Shown here one piece after another: positions 8,377 through 16,296 of a stretch of DNA of 29,640 nt. Origin of the DNA: CAZUQA01 sp964622375 (lineage in GTDB: Bacteria > Bacillota_I > Bacilli_A > Erysipelotrichales > Erysipelotrichaceae); the NCBI GenBank assembly GCA_964622375.1, contig CAZUQA010000018.1, positions 1 through 29,640 of the forward strand. The letters are read 5' to 3'. A program made the translations under genes and the position numbers. Each line of letters opens with the position of its first letter. Positions within the stretch are counted from its first letter, which is position 1. Under the pieces are notes generated by a model. The model ran no database searches. It was not told the origin of the DNA and saw nothing but the letters and a program-made list of their open reading frames with translations.

Positions 8377-10021
8377 AGCGATTTTTTAAAGTTTGCAGGT
8401 GTTTCGATAAAAGCGGAATAACCTGTTGTTTACGAGACATGATATTCGGCAAGAACTTATGACCTTGATCTTCCTGCAGGTAAGCGGCAAAAGCTGCTTC
8501 TATCAAATTGTTATCTCGACCGGCAGTTAATAGATAAGAACCGGCTCCATCTACTAAACTGAACAACATTAAGATGTTATCCAAGCGGTTAGCCAGATAA
8601 TAACTTGCCATATAAGATAGTACTTCCGTCTCTACCTCAGCTAAGTCATTAATCGTGGAAATATTAACTTGACCAATCGCCAATTTGTAAGAGTTAATAT
8701 TAAACTCTTTGATATCATTATTTACGATTTCTGAAGCATCCTTCGATTTCAAAGATGCACTGACCCGCAAAATGCTGGCGCTCAACTCCGCAATATCTAC
8801 TCCGGCAATTTTCTCCAGTCTCTTCGCTTGAATGTGGTCTTTCTCGGTACAAGTTGGGGAATGGAAATTAATGGTGTCCGAGATTATAGCAGACAGCATC
8901 AAAGCCGCATATTGCGGTGGAATCGCCACATTATTCTGTTCAAACAACTCGGCGATGATCGTTGACGAACTGCCACAGATTTCGTTGCGGAAATAAACTG
9001 GAAAATCCGTTCTGATATCACCTAAGCGATGGTGATCGATAATCTCTAAAATTTCAGCGTCTTCAATGCCTTCAACACTTTGAGATAATTCATTATGATC
9101 AACTAAAATCACTTTTTTCTTTACGACATTAAGTAAATGGAAACGGGCAATCATCCCCACTACCCTTTGGCTATTGTCGACAATCGGATATTGCCGGTAA
9201 CGACTCTTACTGATAACTTCGGTAACATCTTCTAAATAATCAAAAAGGTTGAAAGTTACCAACTTATTACTCATTATTAAACCGACAGGTATAGCTTGGG
9301 TAATCGCTTGGGTAACGCCGATTAAGTCGAGCGTTGTCGTTATGAGGCAACAAGCATTGTCTTTAGCTAAAGCTAACACTTCGGGGTCTATCTTATCAGT
9401 AGTTGTTGCGATTACTAAAGAAGCCCCAGCGCTGATTGCGTTGACTTGGCTTTGGCTACGCAGTGAAGTTATTGCCAAACACTTACTGAAGTCGTTGCTT
9501 TGAAAATCGTCAGTACTGCTGGTCACTATGACAACATTCCCCCGGGTTTCATATTTACCGCTATCATAAACTAGATTGCCATTTACCACTTTGACAATAT
9601 TCTCTAGTGGCGTAGCCTGCATGTAATCATATTTTCCGATACTTAAGCTCAACAAGGCACTTGTAATGTCCGATATTGCGGCAACACCGACTAAAATACC
9701 ATCTTCGCTGACTACCGCTGTAGTTTTTTTATTGTTGACTAACATCTTTTGCCAAACATCCTTTAGCGGTTCTGATTTTAAGGCAATAATCGGGTCATCA
9801 AAGTCTAAGTCGTTGACTACCGGTTTAATGTCATATTTCAATTGCGGTTCCTTGAAGTTGAAGCGCTCGAGCACATAACGCGTCTCCGCATTGAGGTTCC
9901 CTAAACGGATCGGTGTTACATTATAACCCAAAGCAGTTTTCAGATAGGCATACGATAAGGTGGCACTGATGGTATCGGTATCCGGATTGCGATGTCCGGT
10001 TATGTAAATTGTTTGTTCCAT
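8375..10021 (-). CDS. ppaC: Manganese-dependent inorganic pyrophosphatase with CBS and DRTGG domains
   Basis: This family II pyrophosphatase splits PPi to phosphate in the cytoplasm. The 548-residue length fits the long, nucleotide-regulated form. The N-terminal metal motif is GHRNPDTD (His10, Asp14, Asp16). It is followed by a CBS domain (about 70-125), a DRTGG-like region (about 130-240), a second CBS domain (about 245-300) and the rest of the DHH domain with Asp308, DHH at 329-331 and Asp382. A DHHA2 domain with SRKQQ closes the protein. CBS pairs in this family bind adenine nucleotides and regulate activity. No ribosome binding site precedes the ATG. Instead TAGAAT ends six bases upstream, suggesting a leaderless mRNA. 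Confidence 0.95.
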   Translation of the reverse strand: MEQTIYITGHRNPDTDTISATLSYAYLKTALGYNVTPIRLGNLNAETRYVLERFNFKEPQLKYDIKPVVNDLDFDDPIIALKSEPLKDVWQKMLVNNKKTTAVVSEDGILVGVAAISDITSALLSLSIGKYDYMQATPLENIVKVVNGNLVYDSGKYETRGNVVIVTSSTDDFQSNDFSKCLAITSLRSQSQVNAISAGASLVIATTTDKIDPEVLALAKDNACCLITTTLDLIGVTQAITQAIPVGLIMSNKLVTFNLFDYLEDVTEVISKSRYRQYPIVDNSQRVVGMIARFHLLNVVKKKVILVDHNELSQSVEGIEDAEILEIIDHHRLGDIRTDFPVYFRNEICGSSSTIIAELFEQNNVAIPPQYAALMLSAIISDTINFHSPTCTEKDHIQAKRLEKIAGVDIAELSASILRVSASLKSKDASEIVNNDIKEFNINSYKLAIGQVNISTINDLAEVETEVLSYMASYYLANRLDNILMLFSLVDGAGSYLLTAGRDNNLIEAAFAAYLQEDQGHKFLPNIMSRKQQVIPLLSKHLQTLKNR

Positions 10022-10027
10022 GTAACT

Positions 10028-10033
10028 ATTCTA
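10028..10033 (-). promoter_or_regulatory. Extended -10 box of ppaC, six bases before ATG
   Basis: The minus strand reads TGATAGAAT, then AGTTAC, then ATG. The TGn extension can make up for the poor -35. The spacing would put +1 at the start codon. Confidence 0.45.
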
Positions 10034-10114
10034 TCATGATTAGAAAAAATTGCGTAGATTACAGCCTTCAGCTTTCTGATTTTTTCTTCTAATGTTTACT
10101 AATATCTAAACCGG

Positions 10115-11113
10115 CTATTCCGCAAAGAAATGATAAGCAAACAATTCTGTAAAGTCGTTTTGTAGTTCATAGTTTAACATGAAGCGCTGGGTATCACTCA
10201 TATAGAACTTTTGTTTCAAATAACCCTCATCGAGCTCCGCTATCTCATACTGGCCCTGGGGATCAAAGAGAAAATTATGTAATAAATTCATGTCCATTTC
10301 TTCACTGCTCAATAGTTCAATAATTTCTTGACAAAGATCAATGTCAATATTCTTGATGCGCTCCTTAGCACTTGGAAGTTTGTTGAGGAAAACCACACTA
10401 AATACCTTGCTGAAGTAAATGTCAATTAAGTCATTGGCACTGTTAGAACGTAAAACGATACTTAACTCGCTGATTTCACTCGGTTTCAGCAAAACCACTT
10501 CACTATAACTAAATGTAAAGTCGGTATATTTAAACTTTTTAAAAACCTTTTGTATCGCGGTATTATAACGATAAGCATCATTGACAGCAGTATCTACTAA
10601 GCCACTGACTTCAAAATAGCCAAAGCCGCTGTTGAAGACTTCCAAATAAAAAATATAATCATCAAGCTTTAAGTCACCTTTCTCCTTTAAACAACGATAG
10701 ACATTTTCGTTGTTATTAGCTTTCAAGTAGGCATCAGAAGTCATAAACTCTGCCAATTCGTTGCTATTGAATTTATTACCGCTAAAGACTTCGACTATAG
10801 CAGCAATAAAACTCGGCGAAATGGCTGGCGGTAGTTTATCACTTTCGGTAAAATTCGCATAAAAAGCAATAGTAAATGAATCATTGATGTCATTCACATA
10901 TTCTATTGCTAAAGCTTCATGACCTTGGGGAAAGACATAGTCAAACCTGCTGTATTGGGCTACTACCTCGGCTGGCTGATAACCCCGCTTTGTCACTAAA
11001 GTATTGATCTCTTCTACTTTCGTAATAAAATCAGTAAATTGCCCGTCCGTATTGTTCTGACAGCCGCTTAGCAGTCCTACTAAAATCGCCATTACCAATA
11101 ATATTTTTTTCAT
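10115..11113 (-). CDS. Lipoprotein, unknown function (second of a tandem pair)
   Basis: This is a 332-residue predicted lipoprotein. MKKILLVMAILVGLLSGC is a signal peptide ending in a lipobox, with the modified Cys at residue 18. The start is the ATG at 11113; the same frame is open to 11230, but that stretch overlaps the neighbouring gene and looks non-coding. The mature part contains two similar halves. Each has a beta-like segment ending in Y or L, a proline-containing turn and an acidic helix (for example FTIAFYANFTESDKLPPAIS, and later SELSIVLRSNS). The same arrangement occurs in the adjacent lipoprotein, so the two are probably old paralogues. I do not recognise the family. It would be anchored to the outer face of the membrane. 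Confidence 0.8.
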   Translation of the reverse strand: MKKILLVMAILVGLLSGCQNNTDGQFTDFITKVEEINTLVTKRGYQPAEVVAQYSRFDYVFPQGHEALAIEYVNDINDSFTIAFYANFTESDKLPPAISPSFIAAIVEVFSGNKFNSNELAEFMTSDAYLKANNNENVYRCLKEKGDLKLDDYIFYLEVFNSGFGYFEVSGLVDTAVNDAYRYNTAIQKVFKKFKYTDFTFSYSEVVLLKPSEISELSIVLRSNSANDLIDIYFSKVFSVVFLNKLPSAKERIKNIDIDLCQEIIELLSSEEMDMNLLHNFLFDPQGQYEIAELDEGYLKQKFYMSDTQRFMLNYELQNDFTELFAYHFFAE

Positions 11114-11124
11114 TTTTCTGTTCT

Positions 11125-12159
11125 TTACCTTCTTAGAAAACCGGAAATATGCAACCACTCCGTCAATTCGGTACTTAAACAGTACTCTAATGTTGTACCA
11201 TCTTTTTCCCCAATTGTCATCTTTCGCCATATTAAGTAGGCGGCATTATTGCGATCGTAGTCTGACTTTTCTGTGCTTAACAGTTCTGTCAACTTATTAT
11301 TTACCGCCACTTGAGAATTAAGCGAACTCAACTCTTGAAGTAAATTTATGTATTTCTCCGGAATTTTTTCTTCGACTTTTTCTATCCTGTTTTCATAGAC
11401 AATAACATAACGCTCTGCGTCTTTTAAACCAGCATTGAAGCTATAGGTAATAATTGCTCCATTTGCCAACTGCCCCTGATATTCTCTTTCATAGCCAGCT
11501 GCAGCTAACTGATAGCCGCTGGCTTTCATTAATTCTTCCAGTGCAATAATCCTACTATCACTGTCAGCAAAACCCACTTCTTCACTGTTAGTATACTTTG
11601 CCAATAAAGTGCCACTGAGATTATCCAATACCATAAAATCAAGCATCCAGCCTTTGAGGTTTTGGACTTTCGCCAACAGTATTTCTGCGTTTTCATTGTC
11701 ATCGTCAAATCCCGCTTTACTTGTCCCCTCAGAAACCTGAGCCTTAAGAAAAAAATCCTGCAAATCTTCAATCGTGATTTTCTCCGCAATATTATTATTC
11801 AGCAAAGTAAGAAAGAAAGTACTGTCAAAATTTTTTGGCCAACTGCTGAGGCTGTCAAAAGTGAGATAAAGAGTCAGGGTGCAAGTTTCAACTCGCTGAT
11901 TATTTCCGAGAGCTAAAGTGATGAAGTTATTCTTATTGACCTCAATGGCAAAAACGGCGGAACTTTTAATTTGTTGAACCGGGTTTTCCTGATATACCTG
12001 TAAATGTTTAGTATAGTTGTTTTCCCATTGTTCAAAAAAAATCATACTTTCCAAGCAGGAAAACTCCGGCTTTTGATCTAGCGGTTTAGTTTTATCGCCG
12101 CTGGCACAAGCCACCAATAAGAATCCGGTAATTACCATAGCTCTTAGTTTTTTTAACAT
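11125..12159 (-). CDS. Lipoprotein, unknown function (first of a tandem pair)
   Basis: This is a 344-residue predicted lipoprotein. MLKKLRAMVITGFLLVAC ends in an LVAC lipobox with Cys18. The body shows the same two-part layout as the following gene. The first half contains TLTLYLTFDSLSSWPKNFDS and then ITIEDLQDFF. The second contains ERYVIVYENRIEKVEEKIPE and an ELSS/ELLSTE helix. The C-terminal LEYCLSTELTEWL resembles LNYELQNDFTELF of its neighbour. The ATG shares one base with the stop of the aldo/keto reductase gene (TGATG), so translation is coupled. AAAGG provides a ribosome binding site. The function is unknown. Its operon includes a muramidase, which hints at an envelope role. Confidence 0.82.
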   Translation of the reverse strand: MLKKLRAMVITGFLLVACASGDKTKPLDQKPEFSCLESMIFFEQWENNYTKHLQVYQENPVQQIKSSAVFAIEVNKNNFITLALGNNQRVETCTLTLYLTFDSLSSWPKNFDSTFFLTLLNNNIAEKITIEDLQDFFLKAQVSEGTSKAGFDDDNENAEILLAKVQNLKGWMLDFMVLDNLSGTLLAKYTNSEEVGFADSDSRIIALEELMKASGYQLAAAGYEREYQGQLANGAIITYSFNAGLKDAERYVIVYENRIEKVEEKIPEKYINLLQELSSLNSQVAVNNKLTELLSTEKSDYDRNNAAYLIWRKMTIGEKDGTTLEYCLSTELTEWLHISGFLRR

Positions 12160-13274
12160 CAGCCTTTTGTTGATCCTTCAAGTTTTTCAACAACCAACTT
12201 TAACATAGCTACAATCGCTATTTGTTGCGGGCACTTATCCAAACACGCTAGGCATTGCGTACAATTGCTGGCTCTTTTATCAGCCACATTAAGTTCATAG
12301 TTGGTGCGAGCCACTTTGAAGTTATTGTAGCGATTGCCGACATTGAGATATTTAAAGCACCCAGGAATATCCACGTTTGATGCACAAGGCACACAGTACC
12401 CACAAGCAGTGCAATCAACCAGTATATTGGCATTCAATGAAGCCGCAACCTTGGCAATGTTTTCTTTTTCTCTGGCATTACATGCCGGTAAATCATTTAT
12501 CGTAGCGATATTTTCAACGACATCGGATTTCCTATGCATCCCGGAGAGTATGACAGCGATCCCCGGGTAGTCAGCTAACCAACGAAATGCCATTGTGGCA
12601 GCACTGTGTTGGCTATCCAGCAATGCTTTTTCTTTCTCTGGCAACACTGCCAACAAACCACCCTTTAAAGGTTCCATTATGACCTGGGGAATACCCAGCT
12701 CATGGGCTAAGGCTGCTCCCTTACTGCCGGCTTGATAGTTAACATCCATATAGTTTAGTTGAATTTGGCAGAAATCCCAAGGGTAAGCCCGAATGACTTC
12801 TTCAAAAAAGGCAAAAGAATCATGGAAAGAGAACCCAATGTTACGAATTTTTCCCTGAGCTTTGTACTTTTCCAATAGACTTAATACCTTTAAATCCAGC
12901 ACTGTCTGCCAATTGCTTTTCCTAATGGCATGTAACAGATAAAAATCAATATAACTTGTCTGGAGTTTTTCCAGTTGACGCACAAATATTTCTTCCACGG
13001 TATTTATATCAGTAATATCCCACAAAGGCAGTTTTGAGGCTAAGTAAACTGACTCGCGATCAATGCTTTGTAGCCACTTACCTAAAACCACTTCGCTGGC
13101 TCCTTCGTGATAAACATACGCTGTATCAAAATAGTTTACGCCGTTTTGATAAGCGTAGTCCCAAAGCTCAAAAGCCGCTTTCTCATCAATACTATCATCA
13201 CTATTAGTCGGTAAACGCATACAACCGAAGCCCAACAACGACACTTTTTGTTCATTAATCATTTGATATTTCAT
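12159..13274 (-). CDS. Aldo/keto reductase with C-terminal 4Fe-4S domain
   Basis: The 371-residue protein has an N-terminal aldo/keto reductase barrel with the full catalytic tetrad visible: Asp50 and Tyr55 in FDTAYVYHEG, Lys81, and His115 in FYLLHAI. A C-terminal ferredoxin-like part carries Cys288/291/294/297 and Cys338/341/344/348 (the latter in CTQCLACLDKCP), enough for two 4Fe-4S clusters. Such fusions are widespread in anaerobes and presumably exchange electrons between a redox carrier and an organic substrate, which is not known here. The start is well supported by AAGGAG eight bases upstream, overlapping the muramidase stop. The neighbours are envelope proteins, so a direct link to cell-wall metabolism is uncertain. 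Confidence 0.92.
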   Translation of the reverse strand: MKYQMINEQKVSLLGFGCMRLPTNSDDSIDEKAAFELWDYAYQNGVNYFDTAYVYHEGASEVVLGKWLQSIDRESVYLASKLPLWDITDINTVEEIFVRQLEKLQTSYIDFYLLHAIRKSNWQTVLDLKVLSLLEKYKAQGKIRNIGFSFHDSFAFFEEVIRAYPWDFCQIQLNYMDVNYQAGSKGAALAHELGIPQVIMEPLKGGLLAVLPEKEKALLDSQHSAATMAFRWLADYPGIAVILSGMHRKSDVVENIATINDLPACNAREKENIAKVAASLNANILVDCTACGYCVPCASNVDIPGCFKYLNVGNRYNNFKVARTNYELNVADKRASNCTQCLACLDKCPQQIAIVAMLKLVVEKLEGSTKG

Positions 13275-13287
13275 CGACCTAGCTCCT

Positions 13288-14301
13288 TTATTCCCCGTAA
13301 TTGAAGAAACCTAAATTCATATCAACCCGCCCATTAATCCCATCTACTGTTCCACTGCTGGTATACTGATAGGCATAAAGCTCATAGGGCCAATGCAGAT
13401 AATTCCAGTTGGCATACCAAATCCCATACTTAGCAACTTCACTGTAAGTCAAACTCTCCAGCAACCATTTGGCATTACCATAGACTACGGCTTTGTAGCC
13501 GGCGGCTTCAATCCGCTGACAGAAAGCTAAAGCAATCGCGGTTTTCTCCGCTGTTGTCAGGTTTTTCATCCGATTATTCTCTGCGCTGATATCTTCCATG
13601 TCAAAGGCTATAGCTAAGTCAACTTTATAATCCTTGATTTGCCTAAGAACAAACTCAGCTTCCTGAATCGCTTCTTGTTGGTTAATCGCTCCGGAAAAGA
13701 AATAAACGCCGACCGGAATACCTACTTCGTTTGCTCCGGCGATGTTTTGGTTAAAAGTATCATCAAGGTAGATTTTTCCGACAGTATAGCCGCGAAAACC
13801 AACTCTGATCATGGCAAATTCAATTCCATCATTTTTTACTTTTTCCCAATTGATTGACCTTTGATGGGTTGAAACATCAATGCCCAATAACGCTTGATAG
13901 TTACCGTCTTGGTAATAAGCCCGTGAGCCTTCATAGACTATTTTTTCTCCTTTGATATTTCCTTTTTTTAGACTCTCGTCAAGAGGAATGAACTTGATTC
14001 CACCATAGCCGGGATAAACTAATTCATCAGGAAAATACCTTTGAGCAAATTGGGCAATATTACCATAACGGGTTACATATTCTTTAAAATCAAAAATCGG
14101 GATAATGATATTGTTTTCATTGGTTAAGCGGATTATCTCGTTAAGCCTGGCAATTTCGCCGTCTTTCGACTTCTTGTAGTCAAATACCCAAAAAGCTGAC
14201 AAGCCTAAGGCTGTAATCAGTAAGCCATTTAAAACAATTGATAAGATGCTGGTTAAACTATACCTCTTCTTTTTCTGTGATTTTGCATTACTCGTTTCCA
14301 T
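13288..14301 (-). CDS. Membrane-anchored GH25 muramidase (lysozyme)
   Basis: The 337-residue protein has an N-terminal membrane anchor (about 16-40) after a basic cytoplasmic tail, a linker and small N-terminal region (about 45-135), then a GH25 catalytic domain. The domain opens with LGIDVSTHQ (Asp142) and continues to IAFDMED (Asp234, Glu236), WYANWNY and YQYTSSGTVDGI, the standard GH25 series. GH25 enzymes cut the MurNAc-GlcNAc bond of peptidoglycan. The anchor, with no cleavable site evident, suggests a cell-surface remodelling enzyme and not a phage lysin. GGAGG lies 6 bases before the ATG. The gene overlaps the upstream membrane protein gene by 14 bases. Confidence 0.93.
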   Translation of the reverse strand: METSNAKSQKKKRYSLTSILSIVLNGLLITALGLSAFWVFDYKKSKDGEIARLNEIIRLTNENNIIIPIFDFKEYVTRYGNIAQFAQRYFPDELVYPGYGGIKFIPLDESLKKGNIKGEKIVYEGSRAYYQDGNYQALLGIDVSTHQRSINWEKVKNDGIEFAMIRVGFRGYTVGKIYLDDTFNQNIAGANEVGIPVGVYFFSGAINQQEAIQEAEFVLRQIKDYKVDLAIAFDMEDISAENNRMKNLTTAEKTAIALAFCQRIEAAGYKAVVYGNAKWLLESLTYSEVAKYGIWYANWNYLHWPYELYAYQYTSSGTVDGINGRVDMNLGFFNYGE

Positions 14302-14974
14302 TATTTTCCTCCGGCAGTATAAAGACTAAATTAACAATGTTTTCATAGGCATTGACACTTAGCAGTAATAGAATGAAACTCAAAGAAATTAAGACAATCA
14401 GCACTAGCGCTATTGGCCAAATAGCAATATGGGCTGAAATAATTAAAAATACGATGATTACATAAAGAAAGTTGTTTGGCAAACGAACCAAGGCCAATAA
14501 CCAAGCATTTTTGATTGCCGTAAATAATTTTAAGTCAGCTATGGCTGTTAAAACAAAAAAGTGATAGGTGGCTATTATAATTATCATAAGCATGATACAC
14601 CCTACTAGTACCAACAATATTCCGAAAAAGTTAGCACTGAAATAGATGATATAGAAGGTTTCCGCAAAACCACAAGCTAGCAGTATAGCGATAAACATAA
14701 ACCCGCCCAAGCTACTGGCTCCAAACTCCTTCTTAAAACAACGAAAAAACTCTGAGCTCACTTCTACTTTCTCCTGCCGCATAAACAAGACCAACACCCG
14801 ACAAGCCGCCGTAATGGTAGCTGGTATAGTTACAAGCAACAGACTACAAGCTAAAGTCAATAAATTCAACTTCACCAAGTTAATTAGTTCCGCCCTAATT
14901 ACCTGCGATAATAAATCAAAGCCCTGATTGGCTCTAGCGTTATCAAAGTCCGGTTTAAAAAGCTTTCTGCTCAT
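14288..14974 (-). CDS. DUF624/YesL-like membrane protein
   Basis: The 228-residue protein has about five or six hydrophobic spans. The N-terminal region (ELINLVKLNLLTLACSLLLV followed by TIPATITAACRVL) and the later SSEFFRCFKKEF match the pattern of DUF624 (YesL-like) proteins, which often sit beside carbohydrate-uptake genes and whose function is unknown. The family call is moderate. This is the first gene of the five-gene operon down to 10115. It has no ribosome binding site. Instead TATAAT ends exactly six bases before the ATG, suggesting a leaderless transcript. Confidence 0.75.
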   Translation of the reverse strand: MSRKLFKPDFDNARANQGFDLLSQVIRAELINLVKLNLLTLACSLLLVTIPATITAACRVLVLFMRQEKVEVSSEFFRCFKKEFGASSLGGFMFIAILLACGFAETFYIIYFSANFFGILLVLVGCIMLMIIIIATYHFFVLTAIADLKLFTAIKNAWLLALVRLPNNFLYVIIVFLIISAHIAIWPIALVLIVLISLSFILLLLSVNAYENIVNLVFILPEENNGNE

Positions 14975-14980
14975 TCTATT

Positions 14981-14986
14981 ATTATA
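14981..14986 (-). promoter_or_regulatory. Consensus -10 box six bases before the DUF624-like start
   Basis: The minus strand reads TATAAT, AATAGA, ATG. There is no Shine-Dalgarno sequence and no clear -35. This is the third instance of the same spacing in the window (compare 3275 and 10028). Confidence 0.5.
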
Positions 14987-15042
14987 TCGTGAATTGTCTT
15001 ATTTTTCTAATTGACTCGTCCAGATTAGCTCCGCATTGACTT

Positions 15043-16185
15043 TTACTTAGCTAAAAGCTTTTCTGCCTCTTGCATATTGTCAATTATCGCTACTTTAAAA
15101 GGGCAGCGACTTTCACAAAACCCACAGGCGCTACACAAGTCAGCTTTGTAACGCAAATTGTGATAGTGCATTTTCAAAGAAGGTGGTATTTTATCCGGAT
15201 TTAACTTGGCGATGTCTAAGTATTTAGTAATAGTGGCAATATCCAAATTTAACGGGCAAGGCTGGCAGTGGCTACAGTAAACACAAGTTCCTGTGAAGTC
15301 ATTGCGTTGACTGCTGATGATGGTGCTATAGTCTTTCGCTGCTTCATCAAGCTTAAGGTAGCGTAAAGTCGCACTCATCTGCTCGCTACTGGCACAGCCG
15401 GCTAAAACACTGGCTACCGCCGGGCGCGATAAGGCATAATGCAAACATTGGGCTACAGTTAAAGCTTTATTAAAAGGTGATTGTTCATTGCTGAGCAACT
15501 TGCCGCCACCAAAAGCTTTCATAACAGTAATGCCGATATCTTTCTGGCTACATAACTTATAAAGTTGCGCTCTTTGCGGGTCCAAACCACGAAACAAGCC
15601 CACACCAAAATCGGTATCGGAATAATCAAATACATACTCGTTAGCCGGTAACATATCAAAAGCCGGATTTATACTAAACAACATCATTTCTACTAAACCG
15701 GTTTCAATGACCTTCATTGCAATAGCCGGATTATGAGAACTAAAGCCCAAGTGCTTTACTTTCCCGCTGGTTTTTAAGTCTTTTATGTAGTCAATCAACT
15801 CAGTTTCAAAAATCTTTGTATAGTCTTCTGGGGTGTCAATAAAGAAAATCATGCCAAAATCAATATAGCCGAATATTTCCACAAGCTCATCAAAGTACTT
15901 CTTTACTGTCGGTAAATCCCGACTGATATCATATTGTTCATTGACATCCGTGGCTCCGATATGTCCCTGTATCATAATCTCTGGTCGGCGCAAGCCAAGA
16001 GCTTTAGCTATGTTGTAACGTATCTCTTTTCCTGGCATAAACACGTCAAAGATGTTTACTCCCCCGGCTAAAGCCGTATCAATTGTTTCTTTGACAACTT
16101 CATAGTCAGCACCATCAAGATGCTCACAACCCAAGCCGATAATACTAACTTTTTTCCCGGTCTTACCTAATTCGCGATATTCCAT
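15043..16185 (-). CDS. Aldo/keto reductase-fold protein with 4Fe-4S domain, degenerate tetrad
   Basis: The 380-residue protein has an aldo/keto reductase barrel plus a C-terminal ferredoxin-like domain with Cys301/304/307/310 and Cys351/354/357/361 (CSACGFCESRCP). Of the usual catalytic tetrad only Asp47 (NIFDVFMPG) is evident. The Tyr position falls in a Met-Pro-Gly stretch, the Lys region reads IQGHIG, and the His region reads FFIDTPED. I recall a clostridial subfamily with a similar pattern, so this is likely ancestral and not decay. Classical NADPH ketone reduction is doubtful. The gene is monocistronic. An extended -10 (TGCTATAAT) lies upstream, and AAGGA is about 12 bases before the ATG. 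It is not close enough to the other reductase to be a recent duplicate. Confidence 0.88.
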   Translation of the reverse strand: MEYRELGKTGKKVSIIGLGCEHLDGADYEVVKETIDTALAGGVNIFDVFMPGKEIRYNIAKALGLRRPEIMIQGHIGATDVNEQYDISRDLPTVKKYFDELVEIFGYIDFGMIFFIDTPEDYTKIFETELIDYIKDLKTSGKVKHLGFSSHNPAIAMKVIETGLVEMMLFSINPAFDMLPANEYVFDYSDTDFGVGLFRGLDPQRAQLYKLCSQKDIGITVMKAFGGGKLLSNEQSPFNKALTVAQCLHYALSRPAVASVLAGCASSEQMSATLRYLKLDEAAKDYSTIISSQRNDFTGTCVYCSHCQPCPLNLDIATITKYLDIAKLNPDKIPPSLKMHYHNLRYKADLCSACGFCESRCPFKVAIIDNMQEAEKLLAK

Positions 16186-16212
16186 AGTTTTTCGTATTCC
16201 TTTTGTATCTCC

Positions 16213-16221
16213 ATTATAGCA
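16213..16221 (-). promoter_or_regulatory. Extended -10 promoter of the second aldo/keto reductase
   Basis: TGCTATAAT on the minus strand lies about 28 bases before the ATG and matches the TGn-extended -10 consensus. The -35 region is poor. Confidence 0.5.
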
Positions 16222-16296
16222 TTATCCCAATAAAACACAGAAACCAAAACAGTAGTTAATTCCTTGTTTGCTATAGCATGAAGTAATGGTAGCAAC

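Noticed and set aside
11114..11230. N-terminal extension of the second lipoprotein by 39 residues
   Set aside because: It would overlap the previous gene by over 100 bases and hide the lipoprotein signal MKKILLVMAILVGLLSGC inside the protein. The ATG at 11113 is the sensible start.
12159..16185. The two Fe-S aldo/keto reductases as a recent duplication
   Set aside because: They differ at the catalytic tetrad and across most of the barrel. They belong to different subfamilies.
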